The translations under genes were made by a program, and so were the position numbers. This document shows, one piece after another, positions 43,216 through 52,519 of a stretch of 64,000 bases of DNA (its first letter is position 1; the number at the start of each line of letters is the position of its first letter). Source of the stretch: JANWYT01 sp034437555 (GTDB lineage Bacteria > Chloroflexota > Anaerolineae > Aggregatilineales > Phototrophicaceae); assembly GCA_034437555.1 (NCBI GenBank), contig DAOTTQ010000008.1, forward strand, positions 124,001-188,000. Direction: 5' to 3'. Below the pieces are notes generated by a model. That model was not told the origin of the DNA, did no database searches, and was given only the letters and a program-made list of their open reading frames with translations.

Positions 43216-44685
43216 ATGAGCAAAAGCGACTGGAAAACGATTATCGGCTTAGAAGTTCATGCCGAAATGCTCACCGCAACCAAGATGTTTAGCGCGTGTC
43301 CTGTGGTGGATAGCGTTACCGCCATGCCCAACAGCGCCGTTGACCCGCTTTCGTTGGGGATGCCCGGCACATTGCCCGTCATCAATGAACAAGCGATGGA
43401 ATACGGGATGATGGTGGGGCTTGCGCTAAACTGTGAAATTCCCCCCTTTAACCAATTTGCCCGCAAAAATTACTTCTATCCCGACTTGCCCAAGGGCTAT
43501 CAAATTAGCCAATCCGACCATCCCCTTGCTGTGAATGGCTTTTTGGATATTGACCTATCCGATGGCACTAGCAAGCGCATTCGCATCCGTCGCGCCCACA
43601 TGGAAGAGGATACAGGCAAACTAACGCATCTTGGGGATGGAAGTAGCCTTGTGGACTATAATCGCGCAGGCGTGCCATTGCTAGAAATTGTCACCGAACC
43701 CGACCTCTTTAACAGCGAAGAAGCCGAAGCCTATGCCCGCAAACTGCGCTCTATTTTGCAATTTTTGGGCGTAAACCACGGGGATATGAGCAAGGGCGTT
43801 TTGCGCTTTGAAGCCAATGTCAGCGTGATGCACAAGGACGATACAGAATATCGCCAACGCACCGAGATTAAAAACCTAAATAGCATTCGTAGCATGGTAC
43901 GCGCCATTGATGTAGAAGTGGAACGCCAAATTAAGCTGTACGAAAGCGGTGATAAGGTGGTTTCGGCAACACTCGGCTGGAACGAAAACACGAACAATAT
44001 CATCATCCAACGCTATAAAGAGCGTCCCGATGAATATCGCTACTTTCCCGAACCCGACTTACCCATTGTAGAAATGAGCCGTGAGTGGGTAGAGCGCGTG
44101 CGTGCTGGCTTGCCCGAATTACCCGAAGTAAAACGCGCCCGTTTTGAACAGGAGCTAGGCTTAACGCCCTATGATGCGGGCGTACTGACTGCCGATAAAA
44201 GCGTGTCTGAATACTATGAAAAGGTGCTATCGTTTGGGGTTTCTGCAAAGACAGCCGCCAATTGGTTCACAGGCGATTTGTTCCGTTTGCTAAATGACCA
44301 TAAAATAGAACGTGAGCGCATTGGCGAAACCAAAATTACGCCCGAAGCCTTCGCCGAACTCATTAAGCTGGTAGAGAGTGGAGCAATCAACGCCGCTACC
44401 GCCCGTAAAGATGTCCTCCCAATCTTCTGGGAAACAGGGCAATCGCCCACCGACATCGTGAAAGAAAAGGGCTTGTCACAAGTGAGCGATACTTCACTCA
44501 TTACCGATACAGTAGCCAGCGTTTTTGCATCACAAGCCAGCGTAGTAGAACGCTACTTAAACGGCGAAGAAAAGGTGATTAATGCCCTTTTTGGGCAAAT
44601 AATGGGCGCATTAAAGGGCAAAGCAAATCCTGCTGTTGTGCGCGAAGTATTGCAGGCGAAACTTGACGAATTAAAGAATTTATGA
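43216..44685 (+). CDS. gatB: Aspartyl/glutamyl-tRNA(Asn/Gln) amidotransferase subunit B
   Basis: This subunit of the GatCAB amidotransferase makes Gln-tRNA(Gln) or Asn-tRNA(Asn) from the misacylated form. Key segments are IGLEVHAEMLTATKMF, the catalytic-fold part YFYPDLPKGYQISQ, RAGVPLLEIVTEPD and the tRNA-binding tail domain (last ~150 residues). Its 489 residues match the family. The ATG at 43216 has AAGGAAA upstream; an ATG at 43198 would add 6 residues without conservation. gatA and gatC are not in the window. Confidence 0.93.
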   Translation: MSKSDWKTIIGLEVHAEMLTATKMFSACPVVDSVTAMPNSAVDPLSLGMPGTLPVINEQAMEYGMMVGLALNCEIPPFNQFARKNYFYPDLPKGYQISQSDHPLAVNGFLDIDLSDGTSKRIRIRRAHMEEDTGKLTHLGDGSSLVDYNRAGVPLLEIVTEPDLFNSEEAEAYARKLRSILQFLGVNHGDMSKGVLRFEANVSVMHKDDTEYRQRTEIKNLNSIRSMVRAIDVEVERQIKLYESGDKVVSATLGWNENTNNIIIQRYKERPDEYRYFPEPDLPIVEMSREWVERVRAGLPELPEVKRARFEQELGLTPYDAGVLTADKSVSEYYEKVLSFGVSAKTAANWFTGDLFRLLNDHKIERERIGETKITPEAFAELIKLVESGAINAATARKDVLPIFWETGQSPTDIVKEKGLSQVSDTSLITDTVASVFASQASVVERYLNGEEKVINALFGQIMGALKGKANPAVVREVLQAKLDELKNL

Positions 44686-44765
44686 TAGAATATAAGTTCT
44701 AAAAGTTTCGCTTTTGACCATAAAGAAAGTTCAAGGCGATGAGTGAACAAGAGGAAATAGACATC

Positions 44766-45188
44766 ATGGCAGGGTTTGAACAGACAATAATTGTTGGGAA
44801 TGTTGGGCGTGACCCCGAATCGCGATTTTTACAAAGTGGCGCACAAGTCACTTCGTTTAGCGTAGCAGTTACGCGCCGTTGGAAAGACCGCCAAACCAAT
44901 GAACAACGCGAAAACACCAATTGGTATCGCGTATCGTGCTGGGGTGGCTTGGCAGACGTGGCGAAGAACTACGTTAAAAAAGGCACGCAAGTCATGATTA
45001 CGGGTACTGTCACCGCCAATTCTTACGTGGCACAAGATGGGCAAGCACGTGCCTCACTAGAATTACGTGCTGATAACTTGCAAATGATGGGCAGTCGTGG
45101 GGATGCTACTGGCGGTTCTGGGGCAGATAATTCTTATGATGATTACGGTTCACCCGCCCCCGCAACGGGCGATGATATTCCGTTCTAA
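44766..45188 (+). CDS. ssb: Single-stranded DNA-binding protein
   Basis: This is an OB-fold protein of 140 residues: FEQTIIVGNVGRDPESRF at the start, then NTNWYRVSCWG and YVKKGTQVMITGTV. A glycine-rich linker and the acidic tail DDIPF, which recruits partner proteins, follow. The start at 44766 matches other Ssb proteins and has AGAGGAAA upstream; a reading from 44739 adds 9 residues. The gene lies 80 bases after gatB. It should coat single-stranded DNA in replication and repair. Confidence 0.92.
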   Translation: MAGFEQTIIVGNVGRDPESRFLQSGAQVTSFSVAVTRRWKDRQTNEQRENTNWYRVSCWGGLADVAKNYVKKGTQVMITGTVTANSYVAQDGQARASLELRADNLQMMGSRGDATGGSGADNSYDDYGSPAPATGDDIPF

Positions 45189-45220
45189 CCCCCCCAAAAA
45201 ATTACATAATGTAACCTAGC

Positions 45221-45257
45221 AAAAAGCCCTCTTCTTAAACCGATGAGGGCTTTTTTT
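45221..45257. terminator. Bidirectional terminator after ssb
   Basis: AAAAAGCCCTC pairs with GAGGGCTTTTT, followed by further T. It also serves the convergent glycosyltransferase gene. Confidence 0.85.
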
Positions 45258-45267
45258 ATGTTGTAAA

Positions 45268-46890
45268 CTAGCGCGGTTTTAGCAGGGCAATTTTGCCCAA
45301 AATTTGCACGTCATACGCGCCGTCATCATAGCGCGATAGCCCGTCTGTAAACACCACCAAGTAATCATACGTTTCGGCTGTGCCGATTGCGCTGGTGTTT
45401 TTGTTTTGCAGGTTGTGGCGTGCCAATAGCAAAAAGTCATACGCCATCGTTTGGCGGTAACGCGCATCTACTGTGTGCCACGCCAACGCCCACCACTGAA
45501 AGCGCATTTCTGGTAAAGTGTCATATGCCACTGTGAGCGCGTTGGGGCTATTCCAATCTTGGGCAATGGCATCGACCACACGCGCCACGCTGTTAAAATA
45601 CCATGCCTGCGGAAAAAGCGTGTCCTCACGGGTCGCTTGCCGTTCGATACGACTGCCTACAGACACCATTGCCACACACACACACGCCCCCCATAAGAGC
45701 ATCGTGCGCCATCGTAACGCCCCCAAGCGCGTTAGAAGCGTGTCTATTGCCCACGCCACTAGCACGCTACCCCACGCCAATAAGCCCATGAGATAGGTGG
45801 GCTGTTCGGTGGGGAGTGTGCGCGTTATCAACATGCCCCCTAAAAACACCGCGCTCATGAGTGCCAGCAAGACAGCACGCCCATGAGCGTGTTCTGCCAG
45901 CGTGCGCCAACGCCCTAGCGTATGGGGCAAACCCCACAGCAGCGCCAGCCCTATAGCGCATAGTGCCAGCACGCCCACAATGCCCCCAGAAGGGCTAGAA
46001 AGGGGCGCGAAGGCTACCAACACACCCAACGCCGTACTTGCCTCATTTAGGGCGCGTGTGGCAAGTGTGGGGGGTGTTTTAACGGCGGACGAGGGCGCGT
46101 CTTGAGGGGTGTTTGGGGCATCGGGTAAAGGGAGTGGGCTATTTTCTGGGGGATAGGCTAAATCACGATAAAACGCCATTGTTTCGCTTGGTACTTGGGG
46201 GGTGCGGGTGATGAAGGCACGAAGGTCGCTAAAGTCGCGTTGTACTTGAAACAGCCCATACGGCAATAGCAACGCCACACAAATCACCGTTCCCACGCCC
46301 ACACCGCGCCAAGACCATTGCGCCCGTGACAATAGCCAAAACACCAGCAACACAGGAAACAGCAATATCGCCGAAAAGTGCATCATAAACGCGCAGGTTG
46401 CCAGCACGCCCGCCGCTGCTAAATAGCGTCCGCGCCCTGTGCGATACCATCGCCATAATGCCAACCCCACAAACGCAAAAAACGCAGGCAATAGCACCTG
46501 CGCCCACGCCGTATACGCGCTAGTAATCACGGTTTCGCTAAACGCATACAGGATGAGTGCGCCTAGCCCCACACGCGCGTTAAATAGCTCACGCCCTAGC
46601 GCATACACGCACGCCATCCCCAACACATTCACCCAAAGCAATGTAGCTAAAATTGCCATTTGTGGGTCACGGGTAAGGACAAGCGCGGGCAAATGTAGCC
46701 ACACCAAAAAGGGCAAATTATACGCGCCCACGCTAGACAGCGTGCCATAGGTGGGGAAAACACCGCCGTTTAGCCAGTCCCACCCCCACCACACAATCGG
46801 CACGAAGTCGGCATCAAAAGGCAATTGTGCGCTAAAGAAGGCTTTGGGAACAAGGCTAACGAGGATAATTAGAATAACAACAAAACGCAC
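45268..46890 (-). CDS. Membrane glycosyltransferase, GT39/ArnT-like
   Basis: This is a 540-residue polytopic protein with about 11-12 predicted helices. The first outside loop carries acidic residues (LPFDADFVPIVWW) as expected for the Asp/Glu site of polyprenyl-phosphate-sugar transferases. The FSETVITSAYTAWAQVLLPA segment is like those of the PMT/ArnT superfamily. The C-terminal part is soluble and contains the conserved-looking end VVFTDGLSRYDDGAYDVQIL. It probably transfers a sugar from a lipid carrier to a protein or lipid outside the membrane. Acceptor unknown. Confidence 0.75.
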   Translation of the reverse strand: MRFVVILIILVSLVPKAFFSAQLPFDADFVPIVWWGWDWLNGGVFPTYGTLSSVGAYNLPFLVWLHLPALVLTRDPQMAILATLLWVNVLGMACVYALGRELFNARVGLGALILYAFSETVITSAYTAWAQVLLPAFFAFVGLALWRWYRTGRGRYLAAAGVLATCAFMMHFSAILLFPVLLVFWLLSRAQWSWRGVGVGTVICVALLLPYGLFQVQRDFSDLRAFITRTPQVPSETMAFYRDLAYPPENSPLPLPDAPNTPQDAPSSAVKTPPTLATRALNEASTALGVLVAFAPLSSPSGGIVGVLALCAIGLALLWGLPHTLGRWRTLAEHAHGRAVLLALMSAVFLGGMLITRTLPTEQPTYLMGLLAWGSVLVAWAIDTLLTRLGALRWRTMLLWGACVCVAMVSVGSRIERQATREDTLFPQAWYFNSVARVVDAIAQDWNSPNALTVAYDTLPEMRFQWWALAWHTVDARYRQTMAYDFLLLARHNLQNKNTSAIGTAETYDYLVVFTDGLSRYDDGAYDVQILGKIALLKPR

Positions 46891-46905
46891 GCGTACTCCT
46901 AAATG

Positions 46906-47547
46906 CTAACGCCTTTGACGGCGTTGCTGTTTGTTTCGTTCACGCTCAAAGTCGATTTCGCCGTCCTCAAATTCGGCAATATCGTCTAAAGCGGGGCGAT
47001 ACGTGCCATCAGATTCAAAGTGGTCATAATCCTCTGTTTCTTCGTACAGCATATTCTTGCGCTTTTGCTCACTGTATACGCTGTCGTTGCCCCCGTATTG
47101 GCGTAAAACATCTAATAATTCACTGTCCTCTTGGCGATTGGTCCGCACGCGCAAATAATGTAAGCCCAAGAGAACGCCCCACACTATCGTAAAGATAAAG
47201 GGTGATTGGTTTGAATAATAGGGGCGAGTAAACGCGTCAATCCACACAAGGCTATTCACAAAAAGATAAAGCCCCGCATGTGTTTGAAAACGCCGATGAC
47301 GGCGATACTCGCGCTTGACGTTAATATAGGCAATCCGTTGGCGCGGATTTTCAAATTCGGGTAAGTCGCCATAGCCAAAGGTGTTGCGCCATGCCCACGC
47401 TAAAACATCTAGCGTGAACTTAAACGGGTAGTATACAAAGATTCGCAGGGGGTAATATAGAAAAAAGCGAAAAGAGCCTTTAAGAAATGCTATAGGCAAA
47501 ATTTCGGGCGCGTGTTTTTGTTTGGAATAGTGGGATGATGAGGACAT
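46906..47547 (-). CDS. 2TM-domain protein, unknown function
   Basis: This is a 213-residue protein with a basic segment and then two helices in the 2TM-domain arrangement (REYRRHRRFQTHAGLYLFVN, then FIFTIVWGVLLGLHYLRV). The C-terminus is highly charged, Asp/Glu then Arg/Gln rich. It is 15 bases upstream of the GT39-like gene on the same strand and probably co-transcribed. The start at 47547 has GGAG 7 bases upstream. Function is unknown; 2TM domains are often found beside regulators or kinases. Confidence 0.7.
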   Translation of the reverse strand: MSSSSHYSKQKHAPEILPIAFLKGSFRFFLYYPLRIFVYYPFKFTLDVLAWAWRNTFGYGDLPEFENPRQRIAYINVKREYRRHRRFQTHAGLYLFVNSLVWIDAFTRPYYSNQSPFIFTIVWGVLLGLHYLRVRTNRQEDSELLDVLRQYGGNDSVYSEQKRKNMLYEETEDYDHFESDGTYRPALDDIAEFEDGEIDFERERNKQQRRQRR

Positions 47548-47605
47548 AAAGCACTCCATAGAATTAAGCATGGCTTAACGTTATACGCAACCCAACTTCA
47601 TGGCG

Positions 47606-47632
47606 TTGCAGAAGCGTCTCTTGCGTTATAAT
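47606..47632 (+). promoter_or_regulatory. Promoter before the 137-residue gene
   Basis: TTGCAG (47606-47611) and TATAAT (47627-47632) with 15 bases between, 28 bases before the chosen ATG. This also argues against a start at 47631, which would lie inside the -10. Confidence 0.5.
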
Positions 47633-47660
47633 GCACCTACACACAAAACAAGAGGCACAC

Positions 47661-48074
47661 ATGGCAAAGAATGACTTTGGCACAACCAATATCTTTAACA
47701 TTACCGAACCGCAACGTTATCGTTGCCAAGTTTTGCACTATCACGTTAGAGTATCACGGCTTTATGTGCGCGTGTACAAAGACCAACAGGACACCCCCCT
47801 ATTTTACTTGCTTTTTAGCGATGTTGGCTATCTACAATGCCCTATCAGTTGGCAAGGGTTACATTTTAACATTGGCACACAAGAGGCGTGTATCGAACTT
47901 ATGCTTAAAGAGGGGCTTATTGGGCGGGCGATTTTGCAGTTTCCTAATGCGTACGCCAGCATCACGGAGTATGCACGCCTGTATGAAGCCCAAACCACAG
48001 AGAGCGCAATCCACATTATTGCCAGCAGTGCCAGCCTGTTAGAGCGCATCCCCCCAGAAATAGAACGGGGATAA
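47661..48074 (+). CDS. Hypothetical protein, 137 residues
   Basis: I do not recognise this gene. The ATG at 47661 has AAGAGG upstream and starts MAKNDFGTTNIFNITEPQRY. The protein is soluble, rich in Tyr, Arg and Leu, with a beta-rich first half (VSRLYVRVYKDQQDTPLFYL) and a helical second half (ARLYEAQTTESAIHII). It sits alone between a divergent 2TM gene and the DinB-like gene. Codon use resembles the neighbours, so it is likely real. Confidence 0.6.
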   Translation: MAKNDFGTTNIFNITEPQRYRCQVLHYHVRVSRLYVRVYKDQQDTPLFYLLFSDVGYLQCPISWQGLHFNIGTQEACIELMLKEGLIGRAILQFPNAYASITEYARLYEAQTTESAIHIIASSASLLERIPPEIERG

Positions 48075-48158
48075 CACACTAAAACGTAAACATTAGGCGG
48101 ATGGTTGCGTCTATAGTGTGAACAGACTTTTTAACCTCATTTAGGAGCAACCATCTTT

Positions 48159-48746
48159 ATGATAGACTTTACCCCCGTTGTAGACAAACAGCTTAAAATG
48201 CTAGAGTATTGTCAAAATTTTACTCGCGGACAAGTCCGCGAATCCCTTAACGAAAGCGTAGACAACCTTCTAAGCTTTTTAGAGGGCGCAAACGATGCGG
48301 ATGTGGTGTTTTTGCCTTATGATTCCGAAGCTGATGACCCCTATGCTGCCGATGACCAAAAGAATGTAGGCTGGAGCGTTGCTCACATTATCCTACACGC
48401 CACCGCCAGCACAGAAGAATACGCCAGTGTGGGGTCTGTTTTAGGGCGTGGTATTGAGTTTGAAGGACGCTTGCGCTATGAGCCTGACTGGCAAACCGTC
48501 ACCACAGTGGCAGAGCTAAAGCAACGCCTAGAAGAAAGCCGTAAAATGCGCCTTGCTTACTTTGACGCACTCCCCGACACCCCTAATGAGGACGTTTACC
48601 GCAAAATTGGTGAACGCTACATTGAACAATTTGGGCAAACAAGCTGGAAGGTTTCGTATCTTTTGGGGCTAATGCACGAAGTAGGGCATTACGAGCAAAT
48701 TAAAGAAGCCAAACGCCAAGCCCAAGAAGCACGCCAAAGCGCGTAA
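48159..48746 (+). CDS. DinB-like four-helix protein
   Basis: This is a 195-residue DinB/YfiT-type four-helix bundle. Metal-ligand histidines are in WSVAHIILHATAS and LMHEVGHYEQI. TAGGAGC precedes the ATG with a rather long spacing. DinB-like proteins of this group are thiol-dependent transferases (bacillithiol, mycothiol or glutathione) or are of unknown function; which applies here is open. It should be cytoplasmic. Confidence 0.8.
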   Translation: MIDFTPVVDKQLKMLEYCQNFTRGQVRESLNESVDNLLSFLEGANDADVVFLPYDSEADDPYAADDQKNVGWSVAHIILHATASTEEYASVGSVLGRGIEFEGRLRYEPDWQTVTTVAELKQRLEESRKMRLAYFDALPDTPNEDVYRKIGERYIEQFGQTSWKVSYLLGLMHEVGHYEQIKEAKRQAQEARQSA

Positions 48747-48758
48747 ACAGGACTTAGT

Positions 48759-49265
48759 TTAACGCGCCGCTTTTTCGGCACACAATAAAATATGTGTGTG
48801 GGTGGTATAGTACAGCTTATAAGAGGTTTCGTGGGTGAATTGCTTAAACGTATCCTGTGTTACGCTGAATGATTGCCCATCCACACGCAACACAAAGTTA
48901 TTGGCGCGTCCATACGCCCTTACAACGCGCTCTAGCACACCTTCTGCCACGCGCACTGTATCACCACGCAAATCTGCCCAAAAACGTAGCCACTGACGGG
49001 CAAACGTCCCCACTAAAATGGCGTTCCACACGGTAACCATCACGCCCGCGAAGCTTAGAATAGTGTTTTCTTCACGCTGACCCAAGAACAATAGCGCAGT
49101 CGCCACCAACGCAAACGCATAAAATAAGCCCACACCCCACATTACCGCCCGCGATTGTAACTTTTTAAGGCGGTCAAGCTGGGCTTCGCTAAGGCGTGCT
49201 TGACGGTTTTCTTGTAGGTCATCCGCGCTAAACTCCAGCGCAGTCATCAAGGCATTATTGCTCAT
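48759..49265 (-). CDS. Two-helix membrane protein coupled to mscS (hypothetical)
   Basis: This is a 168-residue protein with two hydrophobic segments (WGVGLFYAFALVATALLFL and ILSFAGVMVTVWNAILVG) and a soluble C-terminal half (VDGQSFSVTQDTFKQFTHET). Its start overlaps the mscS stop by 4 bases (ATGA), so it is translated with the channel. I do not recognise the family. It may be an accessory of the channel. Confidence 0.65.
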   Translation of the reverse strand: MSNNALMTALEFSADDLQENRQARLSEAQLDRLKKLQSRAVMWGVGLFYAFALVATALLFLGQREENTILSFAGVMVTVWNAILVGTFARQWLRFWADLRGDTVRVAEGVLERVVRAYGRANNFVLRVDGQSFSVTQDTFKQFTHETSYKLYYTTHTHILLCAEKAAR

Positions 49266-50461
49266 GCGCCACCTTCATCGCCACTTTCATCACTGGGTTG
49301 GCTGACTTCGTGGCGTACCGCTTGTATTTCTGAAGTAATTCGCATCCGCTTTAGGGGCTGGTGTTCACTCGTGATATTGGTATCACCAACCATCATTACC
49401 ACACGGTCGGGCAATGCAAGGTAAACGCCCAAATCTTCCAGCACTTCTAGGATGTGTAGATTGACGGCATCACGCTCGGTAATCCACTCCTCAAACCCAC
49501 GAATGCGCACATAACAGCGCACGCGCACTTCTAAAAATTCTGCGCCAAAGCCAGTAAAGTGAACGCTAATGCTACTGTGGTCTACTTTTTCCCGAGTCGA
49601 AAGCATTACGCGCAAGCGGTCTAAAAGCTGGCGCATTTGCTGGCTGTTGGTGTCATTTTCTACGTTAAACGTAACATCTATCCATCGCTTAGTCAGGCGC
49701 GACCAATTGACGATAGCATTGCTGGTCATTTCACTGTTTGGCAAAATCACAAGGGATTGATCCAGCTTGCGAATTCTAGTAGAGCGCACGCCCACCCCTT
49801 CTATTTCGCCCTCAATATCGCCCACTTTTACAAAGTCGCCCACTTTGAACGGATTATCACTCACAATTGCCGCAAAACTAAACACATTGGCAGCCGTGTC
49901 TTGGGCAGCCAGCGATAACGCCAACCCGACCACCCCGAAGGAAGCGAGCAATGCGGTAACATCAACGCCAAACTCTTGCAAGATGATGAGCGCACCCACC
50001 ACCACCACCAATACCTTAATGACAGTACGTAAAAACGGCAAAAGTCGTGTTTCTACCACAAGACCCAGTATGCCGTTCAGTGTGTTGACATTGGAAAACA
50101 CCACGTCTACCACACCATATAGCGTTACGAAGCCCGACATCAGCAAGACCGCGCGCGCCACAGAGGAGGCAAATAGCTCTGCGCCTGCGCCAAACTCAAA
50201 GAGTCCCAGCGTGACATAAATCCCAACACTAAATACAATCAATTGTGATGGGCGTTGGAGTGCCTCATAGATGACTTGGGCAAGGGGGGTGCCAGTACGT
50301 TCAACAGCGCGTTGGATGGGACGAAAAATAAGCCAGCGAATCACACGGCGCAGCACCCAAATAACCATTAAGGCAATGAGAAGTAGCACAAGCTGAACGG
50401 CAATGGGGCGCACTTCAGGCGAGAGGCTGTCTAGGATGGGTAATTGGTCAAGAATATCCAT
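49262..50461 (-). CDS. mscS: Mechanosensitive ion channel, MscS family
   Basis: This is a 399-residue MscS-type channel: three or four N-terminal helices, then the pore helix region with LLASFGVVGLALSLAAQDTA and the beta domain FKVGDFVKVGDIEGEIEGVG. VRSTRIRKLDQSLVILPNSE and the alpha/beta C-terminal domain follow. It should open on membrane stretch to relieve osmotic downshock. The downstream 168-residue gene overlaps its stop. Confidence 0.92.
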   Translation of the reverse strand: MDILDQLPILDSLSPEVRPIAVQLVLLLIALMVIWVLRRVIRWLIFRPIQRAVERTGTPLAQVIYEALQRPSQLIVFSVGIYVTLGLFEFGAGAELFASSVARAVLLMSGFVTLYGVVDVVFSNVNTLNGILGLVVETRLLPFLRTVIKVLVVVVGALIILQEFGVDVTALLASFGVVGLALSLAAQDTAANVFSFAAIVSDNPFKVGDFVKVGDIEGEIEGVGVRSTRIRKLDQSLVILPNSEMTSNAIVNWSRLTKRWIDVTFNVENDTNSQQMRQLLDRLRVMLSTREKVDHSSISVHFTGFGAEFLEVRVRCYVRIRGFEEWITERDAVNLHILEVLEDLGVYLALPDRVVMMVGDTNITSEHQPLKRMRITSEIQAVRHEVSQPSDESGDEGGA

Positions 50462-50513
50462 GTAAGGTTTTATGTCCTCTATGTCTTCGTTGCTTATTAT
50501 AACCCTATCATTT

Positions 50514-50555
50514 ATAAAAAAAACACCCCTTCACTGTTTAATGAAAGGGTGTTTT
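50514..50555 (-). terminator. Terminator of tRNA-Val
   Basis: On the minus strand AACACCCTTTCA pairs with TGAAGGGGTGTT (one mismatch), followed by a run of T. It lies 10 bases after the tRNA 3' end. Confidence 0.8.
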
Positions 50556-50564
50556 TGTGGTTTA

Positions 50565-50637
50565 TGGGCAATAGAGAACTCGAATCTCTAACCACTCCCA
50601 CGTCAAAGGAGTGCTCTGCCAATTGAGCTAATTGCCC
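50565..50637 (-). tRNA. tRNA-Val (anticodon GAC)
   Basis: A 73-base cloverleaf on the minus strand: acceptor GGGCAAT/ATTGCCC, D-arm GCTC/GAGC, anticodon stem CTCCT/GGGAG with loop TTGACGT (anticodon GAC), T-stem AGAGA/TCTCT with loop TTCGAGT, discriminator A. CCA is not encoded. A terminator follows. Confidence 0.95.
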
Positions 50638-50730
50638 GTAATGCCTATAGTATAGCCAAAAAAGCGCAGGTTTTGCAAGTGTGAAATTTACACGATGCCC
50701 ACAAAAACCCGCAAAATCACCCCTAGGTTT

Positions 50731-51480
50731 CTATTGCAGGTGTTCGCCACCATTCACATGAATAAGCGTGCCTGTCAAAAAGCTCTCGCTGGCTAAAAAC
50801 ACCACCGCACGCCCCACGTCCATACCGTCACCGGTACGCCCTAAGGGGAGTTCATGACCCATTTTAAGCCACGTTTCATCGCCCATACCATCATCGGTTT
50901 TCATCACCGGTCCGGGAACAACGGCGTTTACGCGAATGTGGGGGGCAAGGCTTAATGCGCTAACTTGCGTTAGTGACCAAAGTGCCGCCTTGCTAATGCC
51001 ATGATGCGGACGCTTTGCCCAAGGGGTGCTTATGCCTTTATCTAGCACATTGATGATAGAACCGCCTTGTGGGTCATTTGCCATCATCATCCGCGCCACG
51101 CCCTGCGTTAGTAAAAACGGCGCGCGCAGGTTGACGTTCATGGTTTGTTCCCAGCTTTCTAGCGTTACATCTAGCAGATGACCGCTAGGGAACACAGAAG
51201 CACTATTGACCAAGACATTCACGCGCCCAAAGTTTTGTGTTAAGGCTTCTAGAGTGTCGTTTACGCCTTCGGGTGTACCAATGTCGGCTTTTACCGCAAA
51301 TGCGTTTACGCCCAACGCCTTAATCTCATGAAGGGCATTACGCACCACATCGGCATCGGCACTGTGATAGTGAATTTGAATGTGCATGCCCTGTTTTGCC
51401 AGCTCTAAGGCAATTGCACGCCCCACACGGTGCGCCGACCCCGTGACAAGAGCCACTTGGTCGCTAAGGTCTAGGTGCAT
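50731..51480 (-). CDS. SDR family protein, pteridine reductase/FolM-like, catalytic Tyr replaced
   Basis: This is a 249-residue SDR. The cofactor site is TGSAHRVGRAIA (Arg suggests NADPH). The part VLVNSASVFPSGHL and the Asp in IINVLDKGIS resemble pteridine reductases (PTR1/FolM), where Asp replaces the usual Ser. The active-site motif reads HHGISKAALW, so the Tyr of YxxxK is His. That may lower or change activity. Its start abuts the stop of the subunit IV-like gene (51480), so it is the last gene of the cytochrome oxidase unit. Confidence 0.85.
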   Translation of the reverse strand: MHLDLSDQVALVTGSAHRVGRAIALELAKQGMHIQIHYHSADADVVRNALHEIKALGVNAFAVKADIGTPEGVNDTLEALTQNFGRVNVLVNSASVFPSGHLLDVTLESWEQTMNVNLRAPFLLTQGVARMMMANDPQGGSIINVLDKGISTPWAKRPHHGISKAALWSLTQVSALSLAPHIRVNAVVPGPVMKTDDGMGDETWLKMGHELPLGRTGDGMDVGRAVVFLASESFLTGTLIHVNGGEHLQ

Positions 51481-51863
51481 TAGCGGTACCCTAAGCCTTC
51501 ACCGATGGGAACACCAATGAGATAAAGCACGCTGACTAATACAATCACTAACGGCATAATAAGCACCACGCGGAACAGGGGGTTATCCGAACGCAAGTGC
51601 ATATAAAACCACACCACAATGACGGCTTTTAATACGCCAATGCCAAAGAGTGCCACAATCCGCACAGTATTGGCAACATCGCCTTCTACACCCTTAAACA
51701 GTTCTGCTAATAGCACTTCAATGGCGGTAAGTACGCCCAACACACCAAAGATAACCGTATACAAGCCACCGTAAACCGTAATTGTGCCAACAACGGGCAA
51801 GGTTACGGTGTCACTGTGGTGGCTGTGTACTTCTTCATGGGCTTCTGTGTGATGTTCGCTCAT
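51480..51863 (-). CDS. Cytochrome c oxidase subunit IV-like protein
   Basis: This is a 127-residue protein with a His/Glu-rich N-terminus (HHTEAHEEVHSHHSD) and three helices (VFGVLGVLTAIEVLLAELF, IVALFGIGVLKAVIVVWFYM and VVLIMPLVIVLVSVLYLIG). It has the MHLRSDNPLFR loop of the COX4/CtaF prokaryotic family. It lies 30 bases after the subunit III gene and should be a small membrane subunit of an aa3-type oxidase. Confidence 0.85.
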   Translation of the reverse strand: MSEHHTEAHEEVHSHHSDTVTLPVVGTITVYGGLYTVIFGVLGVLTAIEVLLAELFKGVEGDVANTVRIVALFGIGVLKAVIVVWFYMHLRSDNPLFRVVLIMPLVIVLVSVLYLIGVPIGEGLGYR

Positions 51864-51893
51864 GGGATGCCTACTTTCGTTTTCTAAAACCAG

Positions 51894-52505
51894 TTAAACC
51901 AAGTAAATGACGGTGAAGAGCAAAATCCACACCACGTCAACAAAGTGCCAGTACAAGCCAAAGAGTTCTACACCAATGGGGTTATCGTCATAGAAGCCCT
52001 TGTTGCCCAGCCAAATGACATGCAAGCCCAACAGAACACCAATGAGAACGTGCAAGCCGTGAAATGCCGTAGGTGCATAAAAACGCGCCCCAAAACCGCC
52101 ATATTCAGCCGTCACATCACCTAGCGTAATTTGTAGGTGAGCTAATTCGCTGTACTCAATGTATTGTCCTACTAAAAAGACCACGCCCAAGCCAACAACG
52201 ACCCACATCCAGCGTAGAAATTCGCCACGCTTTTTCATTTCGGCAGCGCGAAGTGACATCACCATTGCCCAGCTAGAGGACAAGAGCAAGAAGGTATTGG
52301 CGGTGACCAGCGCAATCCCTAGCTCACCATGAAGGCGTTTAACAATACTTGGCTCATTAAAGCGAAAGAGCGCGTAACCGCCAATGAGGATGGCAAAAAT
52401 AACGACTTCGCTCCCCAAGTACAGCCACATTGCCAGTTTTTGATTACTATTATGTTGGGCGGTATCACCATGCCCAGCGGTTGATTTTATACTTACTTCT
52501 GCCAT
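51894..52505 (-). CDS. ctaE: Cytochrome c oxidase subunit III
   Basis: This is a 203-residue five-helix subunit III: AMWLYLGSEVVIFAILIGGY at the start, ARFYAPTAFHGLHVLIGVLL in the middle and GLYWHFVDVVWILLFTVIYL at the end. These are the conserved COX3 parts. It is followed by the subunit IV-like gene and preceded by a small membrane protein gene. Subunits I and II are not in the window. Confidence 0.92.
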   Translation of the reverse strand: MAEVSIKSTAGHGDTAQHNSNQKLAMWLYLGSEVVIFAILIGGYALFRFNEPSIVKRLHGELGIALVTANTFLLLSSSWAMVMSLRAAEMKKRGEFLRWMWVVVGLGVVFLVGQYIEYSELAHLQITLGDVTAEYGGFGARFYAPTAFHGLHVLIGVLLGLHVIWLGNKGFYDDNPIGVELFGLYWHFVDVVWILLFTVIYLV

Positions 52506-52519
52506 CGTGTTTGCGCTCC

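Noticed and set aside
50565..50637. tRNA-Val as an attachment site of an integrated element
   Set aside because: No integrase, no repeated tRNA 3' end found nearby, and the flanks are ordinary genes.
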